64,000 nt of DNA, taken from the NCBI RefSeq assembly GCF_024721975.1, contig NZ_JANQBB010000002.1, positions 558,001 to 622,000 of the forward strand, given 5' to 3'. The notes beneath the pieces are model-generated. The model ran no database searches. It was not told the origin of the DNA and saw nothing but the letters and a program-made list of their open reading frames with translations. Made by a program: the position numbers and the translations under genes. Within the stretch, counting starts at the first letter, position 1. Each line of letters begins with the position of its first letter. Positions 1 through 8,649 of this stretch are shown one piece after another. The DNA comes from Paenibacillus endoradicis (lineage in GTDB: Bacteria; Bacillota; Bacilli; Paenibacillales; Paenibacillaceae).

Positions 1-3000
1 ATGCCATTGCTTCGCGTTTCCATGCTTCGGTTTCGTTGTAGTCGTTGTAATACAATGTAGCATTGCGGTCAGCTAGACGTGCCAACACAAACGCATCATA
101 GATATAGTCGGCTCCGCTCTCTCCCTTGCTCTTATCTGCACCATTTTCATAGGCAATGTACCAAGGAGAAGACTTGCGAAGCACAGTTTTCCAGTCCGTA
201 GGAATGCCCGATCCACCATCAAAGGCCTCGTTCACCACATCCCAGGATATAACTTTGTCCTTGAAGTGCCCAGCGACATTGATGATATATTCCTCCATAT
301 TCGACTTAGCCTCTGCACGGGTAAGTGCCTTGCCGTCCGCACCCGAGGTCAGCCACGCAGCCGATTGGTCATGCCAGACCAGTGTATGACCATGAACCTT
401 GATGTTATTCGCCTCAGCCCAGTTCACCAGCGTGTCGGCATTTGTGTAGTTGTATACTCCCTTTGCAGAGCTCAAATATTGCGGCTTCATGTCATTCTCG
501 GGAGTCATAACGTTGTAGTGATGCTTATACATAGTGGTAATATCAGCATCCGTCGTCTGATTGGCGTTCATGATGTTGCCAATAAGGAAAGAATCCTTAT
601 ATGTGTCCGCGATAGAGGCTAGCGTAAGATCCCACTTAGGGATAATAACCTCCTGCAATTCGCCAACCTGACTTATGACTATATTGTCTATGCGCCATAC
701 ATTGGCATGTTTATCCGCATCGTTGACAACCAATCGGAAATCGATCGTATTCAGCGGTTTTTCCATCAACGGAGTGAGGACATTTACCTCTTTCCAATGG
801 CCAATAGGCAAGGTGCCGACATTGCTTGGAAGCTTGTATGCACTACTGCCATATTCCCCATTAAGTACTATGCCAGGCCCGGTAAGCGTACTCTTGCCTT
901 CGTTGCCGGCAGCCGGGGCGTAGAACCAAACAGAAATATTATAAACTCCGCCGGCAGGTAGAGGTTCGCTAAGCGTCAGCCGAACAGCGTTATCGGCGCT
1001 AGTATAGCTTGTGCCATTTATGTGCGTGACCGTCAGAGCGGTGTCGTCATTCTTCCCCGCACCGGCTTCTTTCACCCACTCAATCTTCGAGGAAGCAGCT
1101 GCAGTGAAGAGGCTCTCTTGCGCCGACTTATCGTCGAAGTTGAAAGTAAGTAACTGCTTCATCTCTGGCTCCTCTGGTTCCTGTTTCGGCTCTTCTATCC
1201 CGTTCGGCCAATTGACAAGAAGCTTATCGGGTGAACCGTCGGTACCAATCTTCTCCACTTCGATCGAGTTGATCAAGAAGTTGCTGCCGCCGGCACCGCC
1301 ACGGATGGCGATGTTGCCAATCAGGCCCTCTTTAGGCTGAGATCCGTCCAGCTTTAGTTCAGTGACTAAACTGTAGGTTTCTCCATTCACCATGCCGCTA
1401 TTGAAGTAGGCGGGAATTGCGGTAGCTACTTGGTTGGCAGAATACTGGTGATCATTGACGACCTCGCCGTCTTTGACGGTGTAGCTACCGTTGGATTCAT
1501 CTTTGAGCCAACGCACACGTATGGCACTTGTGCCCATCGAGGTGTAGTTGACGGTGATACGATATGTCGCATCTTTCTCTGGGGTGAACGCCACTTTGCC
1601 GTCCGCTCCCGCCGTCGACCAAGGCCACACATTGGCGTTATTACCAAGAATGATGTTCGCGCCGGAATAACCATCTCCATTATTCGTGGCGTAAACATGG
1701 ACGCCTTCCGTTCCGGCTTTCGGGATTTCGTTCGGCCAATTGACTAGCAGCTTATCGTCCTTGCCTTCAGCGCCTACCTTCTCGACCTTGATCCCGTTGA
1801 TCGAGAAGCTGCTACCGCCGGCACCGCCACGGATAGCGATGTTGCCAATCAGACCCTCTTTAGACTGGGATCCGTCCAGCTTTAATTCAGTGATTAAGGT
1901 GTAGGTTCCGCCATTTACCATGCCACTGTTGAAGTAGGCGGGAATTGCGGTAGCTACTTGATTAGCAGAATACTGGTGATCATTGACGGCCTCGCCGTCT
2001 TTGACGGTGTAGCTGCCGTTTGATTCATCTTTGAGCCAACGCACACGTATGGCACTTGTGCCCATCGAGGTGTAGTTGACGGTGATACGATATGTCGCGT
2101 CTTTCTCGGGTGTGAATGCCACTTTGCCGTCCGCTCCCGCCGTCGACCAAGGCCACACATTGGCGTTATTACCCAAGATGATGTTCGCGCCGGAATAACC
2201 GTCTCCATTGCTTGTATCATATACATAGACTCCGTCGATGTGCTTCTTCTGCTCCGGTTCCGGCTCATTCAAAATAGGATTCTTCTCTAGATACGTGTTG
2301 GGATCTAATACTGCCACTAACGCTTCTTTAGCAGTTATTTCCGTTCCGTTGGGCGCGTTGAAGAGAAGCGGGAAGCCACCAGCCTTCCAACTGTCCTGGT
2401 CATTTGATCCCCAGATCGTCACGCGCTCAATGACCTTCGGGTTGCCAGTGTTATTAGCCGTACCAGCGGCGTACTTCTTGAAAATTTGGAACAACTGCGC
2501 ATATTTTTGGCCCTGCGCCACGGCATCTTCATGAGAGAGGGAACCCAAATTTGGCCATTCAATATCCAACTCGGTGATGCTAACGCTCACGCCGGGCAGC
2601 GTCGCGAATAGTTTAATTGCCTCCTCCATGTCCTCGGGTTTCGCGTTCTTATTCGCATGCCCTTGTATACCGATACCTTCAATCAAGGGTTTGCCATTTT
2701 CACGAGTTTTGGCGTATTTTTCGTTGATGTCCTTGACCATCTCGTAAACAGTTTGGGCCTTGGCTCCGCTAAGGCCGAAATCATTATAGTATAGCTTGGT
2801 GTCCCAACCGTTCTCGTCAACGACATTGGCCGCCTCCAAGAAAGCGAGTTCAACCCATTCCGAGCCAAGAGCCAAGGACCAGCCCTCCCCTTTATCCAAA
2901 GAGGCTTTCCAATTGGTCGGGTTCGCGGTGCCAATGGCTTCGTTGACTACGTCGATGCTATGAAGATCTTCGCCGTATCGGCTGAGGACAGTGTCTATAT

Positions 3001-3457
3001 GGGCATTAAGATTTGCCTTGGCGATCTCCGGGTCAAAATTGGGTGCGTCCCACATCCAGTTAGGTGTCTGCGAATGCCACGCGAGCGTGTGCCCAATCAG
3101 ATTTATATTGTCAGATAAGGCAGTAACATCGCTCAGTAAGCTGTCCAGGTTGTTAAAGGTAAATGTGCCTTTGTCCTTCTGCATACTTTCGGGCTTCATC
3201 TCGTTTTCGGGTGTGTACGAGTTGAAATGGTAAGCGATGAGGTCCGACCTGGAGCCAGTCAAGGCTCCGACCGTACCGACCATGAAGTAATCCTCGTATA
3301 CGTCCTTAAGCGGCGTGTATTGATCATAATTCAGTCCTGCGGTAGTAACCTCTGATTCGGATATAGAATCCTCCGCGGCAGCCGTTGGGGAGATGGCGGA
3401 TGAGAAAACCAACGCAACTATGAGTACTAGAGAAAGGTACTGTTTCAAATTTCGCAT
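1..3457 (-). CDS. secreted endo-1,4-beta-xylanase with two GH10 domains (C-terminus beyond left edge)
   Basis: Open from an ATG at 3457, preceded by AGGAGG at about 10 nt, without a stop to the window edge (over 1150 residues). A signal peptide (about residues 1-28, ending TAAAED) implies export. GH10 domain 1 spans about 40-370 and carries acid/base Glu173 (DVVNEA) and nucleophile Glu296 (SITELD). Two near-identical 176-residue modules follow (about 405-755), each containing NGDGYSGANIILG and IRVRWLKDESNGSY. Next comes a jelly-roll module like CBM4/9/22 (about 763-930). A second GH10 domain starts near 940, with TPENDMKP, HTLVWH and acid/base Glu1077 (WDVVNEA); its nucleophile lies off the edge. 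Family knowledge: GH10 enzymes cleave xylan internally. The tandem modules are probably carbohydrate-binding, family not assigned. A cre-like site upstream suggests catabolite control. Confidence 0.93.
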   Translation of the reverse strand, partial: MRNLKQYLSLVLIVALVFSSAISPTAAAEDSISESEVTTAGLNYDQYTPLKDVYEDYFMVGTVGALTGSRSDLIAYHFNSYTPENEMKPESMQKDKGTFTFNNLDSLLSDVTALSDNINLIGHTLAWHSQTPNWMWDAPNFDPEIAKANLNAHIDTVLSRYGEDLHSIDVVNEAIGTANPTNWKASLDKGEGWSLALGSEWVELAFLEAANVVDENGWDTKLYYNDFGLSGAKAQTVYEMVKDINEKYAKTRENGKPLIEGIGIQGHANKNAKPEDMEEAIKLFATLPGVSVSITELDIEWPNLGSLSHEDAVAQGQKYAQLFQIFKKYAAGTANNTGNPKVIERVTIWGSNDQDSWKAGGFPLLFNAPNGTEITAKEALVAVLDPNTYLEKNPILNEPEPEQKKHIDGVYVYDTSNGDGYSGANIILGNNANVWPWSTAGADGKVAFTPEKDATYRITVNYTSMGTSAIRVRWLKDESNGSYTVKDGEAVNDHQYSANQVATAIPAYFNSGMVNGGTYTLITELKLDGSQSKEGLIGNIAIRGGAGGSSFSINGIKVEKVGAEGKDDKLLVNWPNEIPKAGTEGVHVYATNNGDGYSGANIILGNNANVWPWSTAGADGKVAFTPEKDATYRITVNYTSMGTSAIRVRWLKDESNGSYTVKDGEVVNDHQYSANQVATAIPAYFNSGMVNGETYSLVTELKLDGSQPKEGLIGNIAIRGGAGGSNFLINSIEVEKIGTDGSPDKLLVNWPNGIEEPKQEPEEPEMKQLLTFNFDDKSAQESLFTAAASSKIEWVKEAGAGKNDDTALTVTHINGTSYTSADNAVRLTLSEPLPAGGVYNISVWFYAPAAGNEGKSTLTGPGIVLNGEYGSSAYKLPSNVGTLPIGHWKEVNVLTPLMEKPLNTIDFRLVVNDADKHANVWRIDNIVISQVGELQEVIIPKWDLTLASIADTYKDSFLIGNIMNANQTTDADITTMYKHHYNVMTPENDMKPQYLSSAKGVYNYTNADTLVNWAEANNIKVHGHTLVWHDQSAAWLTSGADGKALTRAEAKSNMEEYIINVAGHFKDKVISWDVVNEAFDGGSGIPTDWKTVLRKSSPWYIAYENGADKSKGESGADYIYDAFVLARLADRNATLYYNDYNETEAWKREAMA
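1185..2240 (-). repeat. tandem 528-bp duplication encoding two binding modules of the xylanase
   Basis: Two direct copies offset by exactly 528 bp (176 codons), about 1713-2240 and 1185-1712. For example CGGAATAACC occurs at 2191 and 1663, and CGGCCAATTGAC at 1733 and 1205. The copies are nearly identical at DNA and protein level, so the duplication is recent or homogenised. It keeps the reading frame. Confidence 0.92.
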
Positions 3458-3613
3458 GATTGATATTGCCTCCTTTTCTTATATTTTTCAAGGTAATTTC
3501 GAGATTTCCCGGGATGGCCGGACGGTGCTGTCACCACAAAGTACTCGTATTCCAGATTCCTCCTGTTCATTGAATGTCTTCTTCTTTGCATTGTTAGCCA
3601 TTGACAATATATA

Positions 3614-3627
3614 TGAATGCGCTTACA
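3614..3627 (-). promoter_or_regulatory. cre-like site upstream of the xylanase gene
   Basis: On the minus strand the site reads TGTAAGCGCATTCA, one base off the CcpA catabolite-response consensus TGWAANCGNTNWCA. It lies about 155 bp upstream of the xylanase start. CcpA control of xylanases is common in Bacillota; control here is inferred. A similar sequence, TGTAAGCGTATTCC, lies upstream of the sugar ABC operon. Confidence 0.4.
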
Positions 3628-3747
3628 TATATATTATTTTACTCGCCAATATAGCATCATTCTTCAGATATACTGCTTTATTCTTCTCAAATATAGCGAT
3701 GTTTCAATTACTATTATACATTTCGCTCGTAAAACTTGGCCTTACTT

Positions 3748-3820
3748 GATCATCATGACCCAGCCATTGCAACAACCAGCGTAGTCTTGATGCCATTGAA
3801 CCTCCCTCATCATCGTATTC
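3748..3820 (-). pseudogene. sulfurtransferase (rhodanese) fragment
   Basis: About 24 codons read EYDDEGGSMASRLRWL then LQWLGHDD. They match residues 99-121 of the intact sulfurtransferase at 22422-23285 (AYDDQGGAMASRLRWL, LQWIGFDG). No start, flanks or catalytic cysteine remain. The upstream side is fused in frame to a transposase fragment, so this is a recombination scar. Other relics of the same gene lie at 19863-19915 and perhaps near 20391. Confidence 0.8.
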
Positions 3821-3981
3821 AGATGTAAAGAGAAGTATTTCTTCTGTGCCATGCTCTCGAACATCCTCCAGGATCTCTTTTCACACATTACATACTCATT
3901 AGGCGAAAACGCGTAGGTTAAAACGTCTTTAGATCCATCTTCACGAATACCAACGGCAAGATAAACGGCTTCCTTCGAGAA
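3821..3981 (-). pseudogene. IS256-family transposase fragment
   Basis: The first frame reads KEAVYLAVGIREDGSKDVL then TYAFSPNE, and after a single-base frameshift KEILEDVREHGTEEILLF. This matches the conserved central part of IS256-type (Mutator) transposases, where a VYIALGIREDGxKEVLGY-like block is followed by ExLLxxLKERGVxxxLLF. The N-terminus, the rest of the catalytic region and the terminal repeats are absent. It runs directly into the sulfurtransferase fragment. Confidence 0.72.
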
Positions 3982-4151
3982 TTAACTGAATTCATGACGA
4001 TACGATCATATCTTAAGCTTGAGGAATTCATACAGCTGTACGTTTCTTAACGTATTCTTAATACACTTGATATCATATATATTTCTATTTTATTCGTTGG
4101 TATAATTTGATCATGATGGTAATGGTTTTTTAATTCATTGATGAAAGAGGA

Positions 4152-4233
4152 ATGATGTATCAACGGGCAAATTTCAATTGTGGATGATGAACCTTACATT
4201 CGCGCGTTAATTCGAATGCATAAATTATCTTGA
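4152..4233 (+). pseudogene. response-regulator receiver N-terminal fragment
   Basis: Frame 4168-4233 reads QISIVDDEPYIRALIRMHKL and then a stop. This is the beta1/acidic-pair start (VDDEPYIR) of an OmpR- or AraC-type receiver domain. Start codons at 4152 and 4155 are in another frame, so a frameshift separates start from body. It sits just before a histidine-kinase C-terminal fragment, so a large internal deletion probably joined the two ends of a former two-component operon. Confidence 0.6.
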
Positions 4234-4249
4234 GATCTCTATTTGCGAA

Positions 4250-4483
4250 GTGGATTACACCATTTTTATAAGGATAATCGATAAAAGGATTGGTATTCCT
4301 TCACAGGAACAAGAGCAAGTGTTTGAACGATTCTACCGTGTTGATAACAGTAGAAAAGGCGAAGGACTAGGCATTGGACTTTCCATTGTCAAAGAAATCG
4401 TTACCCTCCATAACATGTCGAGTGTTCCTCATGAAGAAACAACTTTTGAGATCCAATTATATAAGAGTAAGCGAAAACCTTAA
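4250..4483 (+). pseudogene. histidine kinase C-terminal (HATPase) fragment
   Basis: The frame reads IRIIDKRIGIP, then FERFYRVDNSRKGEGLGIG, then LSIVKEIVTLH. These are the G1, F and G2 boxes of a sensor-kinase ATPase domain. The G1 box is damaged (DKRIGIP instead of DxGxGIP) and the segment after the G2 box is shortened. There is no membrane part, dimerisation domain or phospho-histidine. With the preceding receiver fragment it is a dead two-component system; expression as a 77-residue peptide is unlikely to be functional. Confidence 0.7.
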
Positions 4484-4503
4484 CGCTTACTCTTATATAA
4501 TTG
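4454..4503 (+). terminator. long stem-loop after the kinase remnant
   Basis: A perfect 20-bp inverted repeat (4454-4473 and 4484-4503) with a 10-nt loop. The kinase remnant's stop codon lies in the loop. The flank is AT-rich but has no long T run, so termination is inferred from stem strength. Confidence 0.6.
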
Positions 4504-4569
4504 TATATTTTGAAATTTTAAATTAGGTAGCATATGATTTCTATTGATTATTTTTTGAGAGGTGATTGT

Positions 4570-4932
4570 ATGAAACGTCAACTAACAGAAAAATTATGGC
4601 GTGAAGAAAAATACCGTGTCATGTTCCATAGCCAAAAGTATTATAACCAAATTAGGCAGGCAATGCGTGATCAGCTAACCCATGAACTAATTGAACAATT
4701 GATCAATGATGCGCTAAAACAAACTGCAACCGAAGGTAGCATGCGCAATGCCTGCCAACATATGTGGGGGTACTTCAGGAAAATAGCCACACCCGAAGAA
4801 AAACAAAAATACGAACAACTACTTCACACTTGCGATATACCAACACTTATATGCTTTCTACAACAGTTAGCCATTCAATATAACGTTACTTATTTAATAG
4901 AAAGTACTATTTTACAGAGGAAAGATGAATAG
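4570..4932 (+). CDS. DUF1722 (YbgA-like) domain protein
   Basis: A 120-residue cytosolic protein. The ATG at 4570 is chosen over 4534 because AGAGGTGA lies 6 nt upstream of it. The pattern WREEKYRVMFHSQKYYNQI, GSMRNACQHMWGYFRK and a closing VTYLIESTIL matches the DUF1722 fold, which is found alone or fused to DUF523 (YbgA). Its biochemical role is unsettled; some members are linked to photolyase genes, but none is adjacent here. It lies convergent with helD, with stops 26 bp apart. No signal peptide or membrane segment. Confidence 0.8.
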   Translation: MKRQLTEKLWREEKYRVMFHSQKYYNQIRQAMRDQLTHELIEQLINDALKQTATEGSMRNACQHMWGYFRKIATPEEKQKYEQLLHTCDIPTLICFLQQLAIQYNVTYLIESTILQRKDE

Positions 4933-4958
4933 TTATTTTTCTTAATAATCCAATTAGG

Positions 4959-7295
4959 TCAAACTTCAATGAGATTTTCCTGCAAAGCATTGTGCAAAAA
5001 CGGGCTCGGTTCACCTACGCAGTAAATTTGCAAATCATGCATTGCTCTGGTGCAGGCAGTGTAGAAAACTCTGCGCAGACTTTCATCACCGTATATTAGC
5101 TCCGATGCATCATAGATAATGACAGCTTCAAATTCGATGCCTTTGGATAAATACGATGGTATAATGACAACTCCTTGTTCATACTCAGGTGAGCCATTTT
5201 TTATGAGCTTAATATCTTCAATGTTGGACAAGGCTTCGTATGCATTCTTGCTTTCCTCGGCTGATTTGCATATTATGGCAATATTATTGTAGCCATGGCT
5301 TCGCATATCATCGACTTTAGATACAATGCAGTGATGTAGTTCTGATCGATCAGTCAATTGTGTCAGCACAGGCAACTCGCCATCGCGATCGAAAGGAATA
5401 ATCTGCTGGCCGTTAGGAACTAGTTTACGTGTAAATTCGATGATAGGCTTTGTGGAACGGTAGCTGCGGGTCATATTGATTACTTCGGTTTCATCCTGTC
5501 CGTATAAGCTACTAAGGATGTGAAAATCTATCATTTCACTGGCATGCGTAAATAACGCTTGGTTAAAATCACCTAACACTGTCATCCTCGCAGAAGGAAA
5601 CAATCGTTTTAAGAACTCGAATTGAAACGGTGAATAGTCCTGCGCCTCGTCAAGAAATATATGCTTGATCGAGCCATTTGTCTGAAAACCTTGAATCAAT
5701 TCTTTCATGTATAAAAACGGCGTAGCATCCTCGTAAAATAATTTGCCTTCGTCTAGCATTTCTAGTGTCGCTTGACAAATATTCTCCCACTCCGCTGGTG
5801 TTTCCTCCTCTATCCACTGCTCGATCTGCATGGGATCTGCAAAAATCTGCTTGTAAATCTTTTTAATGTCGATGAAATGAAATGTACGGATTCGTTTTCG
5901 CAACGGCATCAATTTTTGGCGAACAATCAATCGTGCAAGGGCTTCAGGCTCCATCTCATAATCGGCAATCGCTTCTCTTTCAAAGCCTCGTTTTTCCGCT
6001 AAGTACGCATGTGCCTTATGGTAATCCTCGTTGCTAAGCAGCTCAATTTCATCTTGTACCCACGGCTTCGACTGTTCAACTTCTTCAGCTTCTTTAATTA
6101 GCTTCATGAGCCATTCTTTTAACTTTTCAATTCTATTATGGAAATTGATCGATGTGTCGCTGCTATAAAATCTATCTGCAATTTGCTTGGGAGTAACAAT
6201 AGGCTTTCCTCTGAAGTTAATGCCCTTGAATAACATTCCAGATAACTCCAACGACTTTCTGTATGAATTGATAACCTCAAAAAAACAGGTGGATGCTTTG
6301 AAACGAATCCCCGTCACTCTTGACCTATGCGAAGAAGTATTCGCTGTAGTTAAAACATATTCCAATTGATCGTAGGGATTTTCAACCTGAAACTCTTTGC
6401 CTAATCGATGATCCAAGTATTCCTGAAATGTAACCTGTTGCATATTCTCTTCACCGAGTTCCGGCAGTACGTTTGATACATAACTGTTAAACAGTGAATT
6501 AGGTGAAAATAAAATAATCTGATCAGCATTCAGACTATCTCGATAATTATAGAGTAAATAAGCAATTCGCTGTAAAGCAGCAGATGTCTTGCCACTACCA
6601 GCTGCACCGTGAACAATGAGTAGCCTCCCATGATCATGACGGATAATTCGGTTTTGCTCTTGTTGAATAGTAGCTACGATACTGTGCATATGTTTGTCGG
6701 TACCTTGACCCAGAACCTGCTGTAAAATCTCGTCTCCAATCGTGAGACTTGTATCGAACATAGATTGAAGAGTACCACCGCGAATAAGATACTGCCACTT
6801 TTTCTCCAATTCTCCTTGGATTATGCCTCCTGGTGTTACATACTGGGCAGGACCAGGTTGGTAATCGTAGTAGACACTAGAGATCGGTGATCTCCAGTCG
6901 TAGATAAGGAAATCTTCACCGCTATTATCCATGAGCGAGGAGATTCCTATATAGACCTGTTCCTGTGATGACAATCCTTCTTCTATGAAATCAATTCGTC
7001 CGAAGTAGGGAACATTCTGCATACGGCGCAGCGTAATTAATCTCTTAGAAGCATGTTTGTGGGTGCTTTGGCTTACGGATAGTGCTTGAGCTTCTTGTCT
7101 TAGGCTGATGACAGTCTCTAGAATATCATCGAAGCTATCCATATTCACTTTAATTTCATCCCAAAAGTGTTTGCGAATATTTACTACTGCGTTCTTGCGC
7201 AGTGAAGTTTCTTCCTCCAACCTGTTAATTTGCTCCGAAATGGTCTCCATTACATTATCAACTCGTTTTTGCTCCTGCTGAAACTCCAAATTCAT
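4959..7295 (-). CDS. helD: HelD, RNA polymerase-recycling ATPase (UvrD/Rep-like)
   Basis: 778 residues, close to the usual HelD length of about 775. The first 90 residues are the long coiled-coil arm that enters the RNA polymerase channels. Walker A GAAGSGKT lies at about 230-237, motif II HIFLDEAQDYSPFQ near 540, and the C-terminal helicase half includes MTRSYRSTKPIIEF and FYTACTRAM. HelD displaces stalled RNA polymerase from nucleic acid using ATP. The start is the ATG at 7295: AAAGGAG lies 8 nt upstream, while the upstream GTG at 7304 would overlap that site. Monocistronic. Confidence 0.93.
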   Translation of the reverse strand: MNLEFQQEQKRVDNVMETISEQINRLEEETSLRKNAVVNIRKHFWDEIKVNMDSFDDILETVISLRQEAQALSVSQSTHKHASKRLITLRRMQNVPYFGRIDFIEEGLSSQEQVYIGISSLMDNSGEDFLIYDWRSPISSVYYDYQPGPAQYVTPGGIIQGELEKKWQYLIRGGTLQSMFDTSLTIGDEILQQVLGQGTDKHMHSIVATIQQEQNRIIRHDHGRLLIVHGAAGSGKTSAALQRIAYLLYNYRDSLNADQIILFSPNSLFNSYVSNVLPELGEENMQQVTFQEYLDHRLGKEFQVENPYDQLEYVLTTANTSSHRSRVTGIRFKASTCFFEVINSYRKSLELSGMLFKGINFRGKPIVTPKQIADRFYSSDTSINFHNRIEKLKEWLMKLIKEAEEVEQSKPWVQDEIELLSNEDYHKAHAYLAEKRGFEREAIADYEMEPEALARLIVRQKLMPLRKRIRTFHFIDIKKIYKQIFADPMQIEQWIEEETPAEWENICQATLEMLDEGKLFYEDATPFLYMKELIQGFQTNGSIKHIFLDEAQDYSPFQFEFLKRLFPSARMTVLGDFNQALFTHASEMIDFHILSSLYGQDETEVINMTRSYRSTKPIIEFTRKLVPNGQQIIPFDRDGELPVLTQLTDRSELHHCIVSKVDDMRSHGYNNIAIICKSAEESKNAYEALSNIEDIKLIKNGSPEYEQGVVIIPSYLSKGIEFEAVIIYDASELIYGDESLRRVFYTACTRAMHDLQIYCVGEPSPFLHNALQENLIEV

Positions 7296-7474
7296 AGCAT
7301 TCACTCCTTTAAAATATGGGGTTGACTAATGAGTAACGATGCCTTATAATTAAAATAGAGCCACTATACAGTTTTATAAATTATTTATCCATCTATATAA
7401 ATTTACCACGAGTCCACATTTTTTTCAATGTACTGGACGTATTTTCTATTTCTATAACTAAACATTTATAATAA

Positions 7475-7518
7475 AGTAAAAAACACTCCTAAATCGGCAT
7501 TTAGGAGTGTTTTTTACT
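7475..7518 (-). terminator. rho-independent terminator of the SDR gene
   Basis: A 20-bp inverted repeat (7475-7494, 7499-7518) with a CGGC loop. The arms contain A-runs and T-runs, so it can act on transcripts from either strand. It separates the SDR gene from the helD promoter. Confidence 0.85.
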
Positions 7519-7593
7519 ATTTGCTTTTCTTTTCATGAATACTTTTGTGATACCTTACCAAAAAGCACTGTATGCCCCCGAATCTCCTATTTA

Positions 7594-8511
7594 TTAAAAT
7601 TTGTAAGAGATGCCTGTTAAACTTTCCGAAACACTCCAAAGTTTGTTGGAGACGTCAGAGTCGTATAATTTTCCGATGATATCGTCACTCTTAGGATAAC
7701 CCTTCCTACCTCCCTTACCATCAGGACCGATATATTCCCCGCCCTTTACTTCCTGTTCTGTTGCAGCATATAAGGTTGGTAACGCCCCCATATCTGCTGG
7801 TTGACTCACTAGATTCTGAAGAAATCGAACAAATATATTCGCCGGTTTGCCTGAACCTCTGGAGAACAAATTTGTCTGCGAGAATCCCGGATGACATGCG
7901 ACACTCACTGAATCAATACCGTGGGAAGAAAACTTATTCTGTAATTCTTTAGCAAACAATAGATTTGCAAGCTTGCTTTGACCGTAAAATTCCCAAGCAC
8001 TATATCCCTTGGAACCATCTAAATTATCAAAATTTATTTTCCCCTTATGAGCTGCTATGCTGCTTAGTGTAACAACTCTCGAATACGGGGTAGAAATTAA
8101 GCGCTCCAAGAGCAATCCCGTCAGAGCAAAATGTCCTAAATGATTGCAGCCAAACTGCGATTCAAAGCTATCTTGGGTCAATTGGAATGGAGGTATCATA
8201 ATGCCTGCATTATTAATGAGAATAGACAAGGCTTCGTATTGCTTAAGAAAATCCGCTGCGAATGTCCTAATACTAGCCAAATCACTAAGGTCAAGTAGCA
8301 TAGCCCTGACATTTGCACCAGCACAAATGGACTTTATTTTGTCCACTGCTGCTTTTCCTCTATCCATATTCCGAACAGCGAGGATAACTGTTGCCCCTCT
8401 TTCAGCCAATGCTAATGTTGTTTCAAACCCTATACCGCTGTTCGCTCCTGTGACAATTACTACTTTTCCTGACACATCCGTGATATTACTTTTTGTCCAA
8501 ATCTTGCTCAT
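7594..8511 (-). CDS. SDR-family oxidoreductase (retinol dehydrogenase-like)
   Basis: 305 residues with the classical short-chain dehydrogenase pattern: TGANSGIG (21-28) for NAD(P) binding, NNAGIM near 100, catalytic Ser150, Tyr176 and Lys180 (YGQSK). The VRNMDRG segment after beta2 suggests NADP preference. The C-terminus (KGYPKSDD, LWSVSESL) resembles the WW-oxidoreductase/retinol dehydrogenase-like bacterial group; the true substrate is unknown. AAAGGAG lies about 11 nt upstream. The ATG overlaps the TGA of an upstream MarR-like remnant (ATGA), which suggests a former operon with coupled translation. Confidence 0.88.
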   Translation of the reverse strand: MSKIWTKSNITDVSGKVVIVTGANSGIGFETTLALAERGATVILAVRNMDRGKAAVDKIKSICAGANVRAMLLDLSDLASIRTFAADFLKQYEALSILINNAGIMIPPFQLTQDSFESQFGCNHLGHFALTGLLLERLISTPYSRVVTLSSIAAHKGKINFDNLDGSKGYSAWEFYGQSKLANLLFAKELQNKFSSHGIDSVSVACHPGFSQTNLFSRGSGKPANIFVRFLQNLVSQPADMGALPTLYAATEQEVKGGEYIGPDGKGGRKGYPKSDDIIGKLYDSDVSNKLWSVSESLTGISYKF

Positions 8512-8640
8512 TTTTCACACGCTCCTTTAATTTTGTCTAAAGCAACTTGCGCAAAAAGAGCAACCAAAGTTTGAATCTCTTCCAGCGTTAACTTGCCAAG
8601 CATCTTATCTGCTAGTCGGTTTTCACGCTACGCCTTTACT
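8508..8640 (-). pseudogene. MarR-family regulator C-terminal remnant
   Basis: A run ends at the TGA overlapping the SDR start: ADKMLGKLTLEEIQTLVALF then AQVALDKIKGACEK. It resembles the last dimerisation helices of MarR regulators (LTxEExxxLxxLLxK). Slightly upstream RRSVKTD, followed by a stop, resembles the end of a MarR wing (DRRSVxVxLT). The DNA-binding domain is missing. The SDR gene probably lost its own cotranscribed regulator. The assignment rests on pattern only. Confidence 0.5.
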
Positions 8641-8649
8641 TTCCTTATA

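Noticed and set aside
3393..3749. 118-codon plus-strand frame opposite the xylanase start
   Set aside because: It overlaps the signal-peptide region and promoter of the xylanase gene and has no family features.
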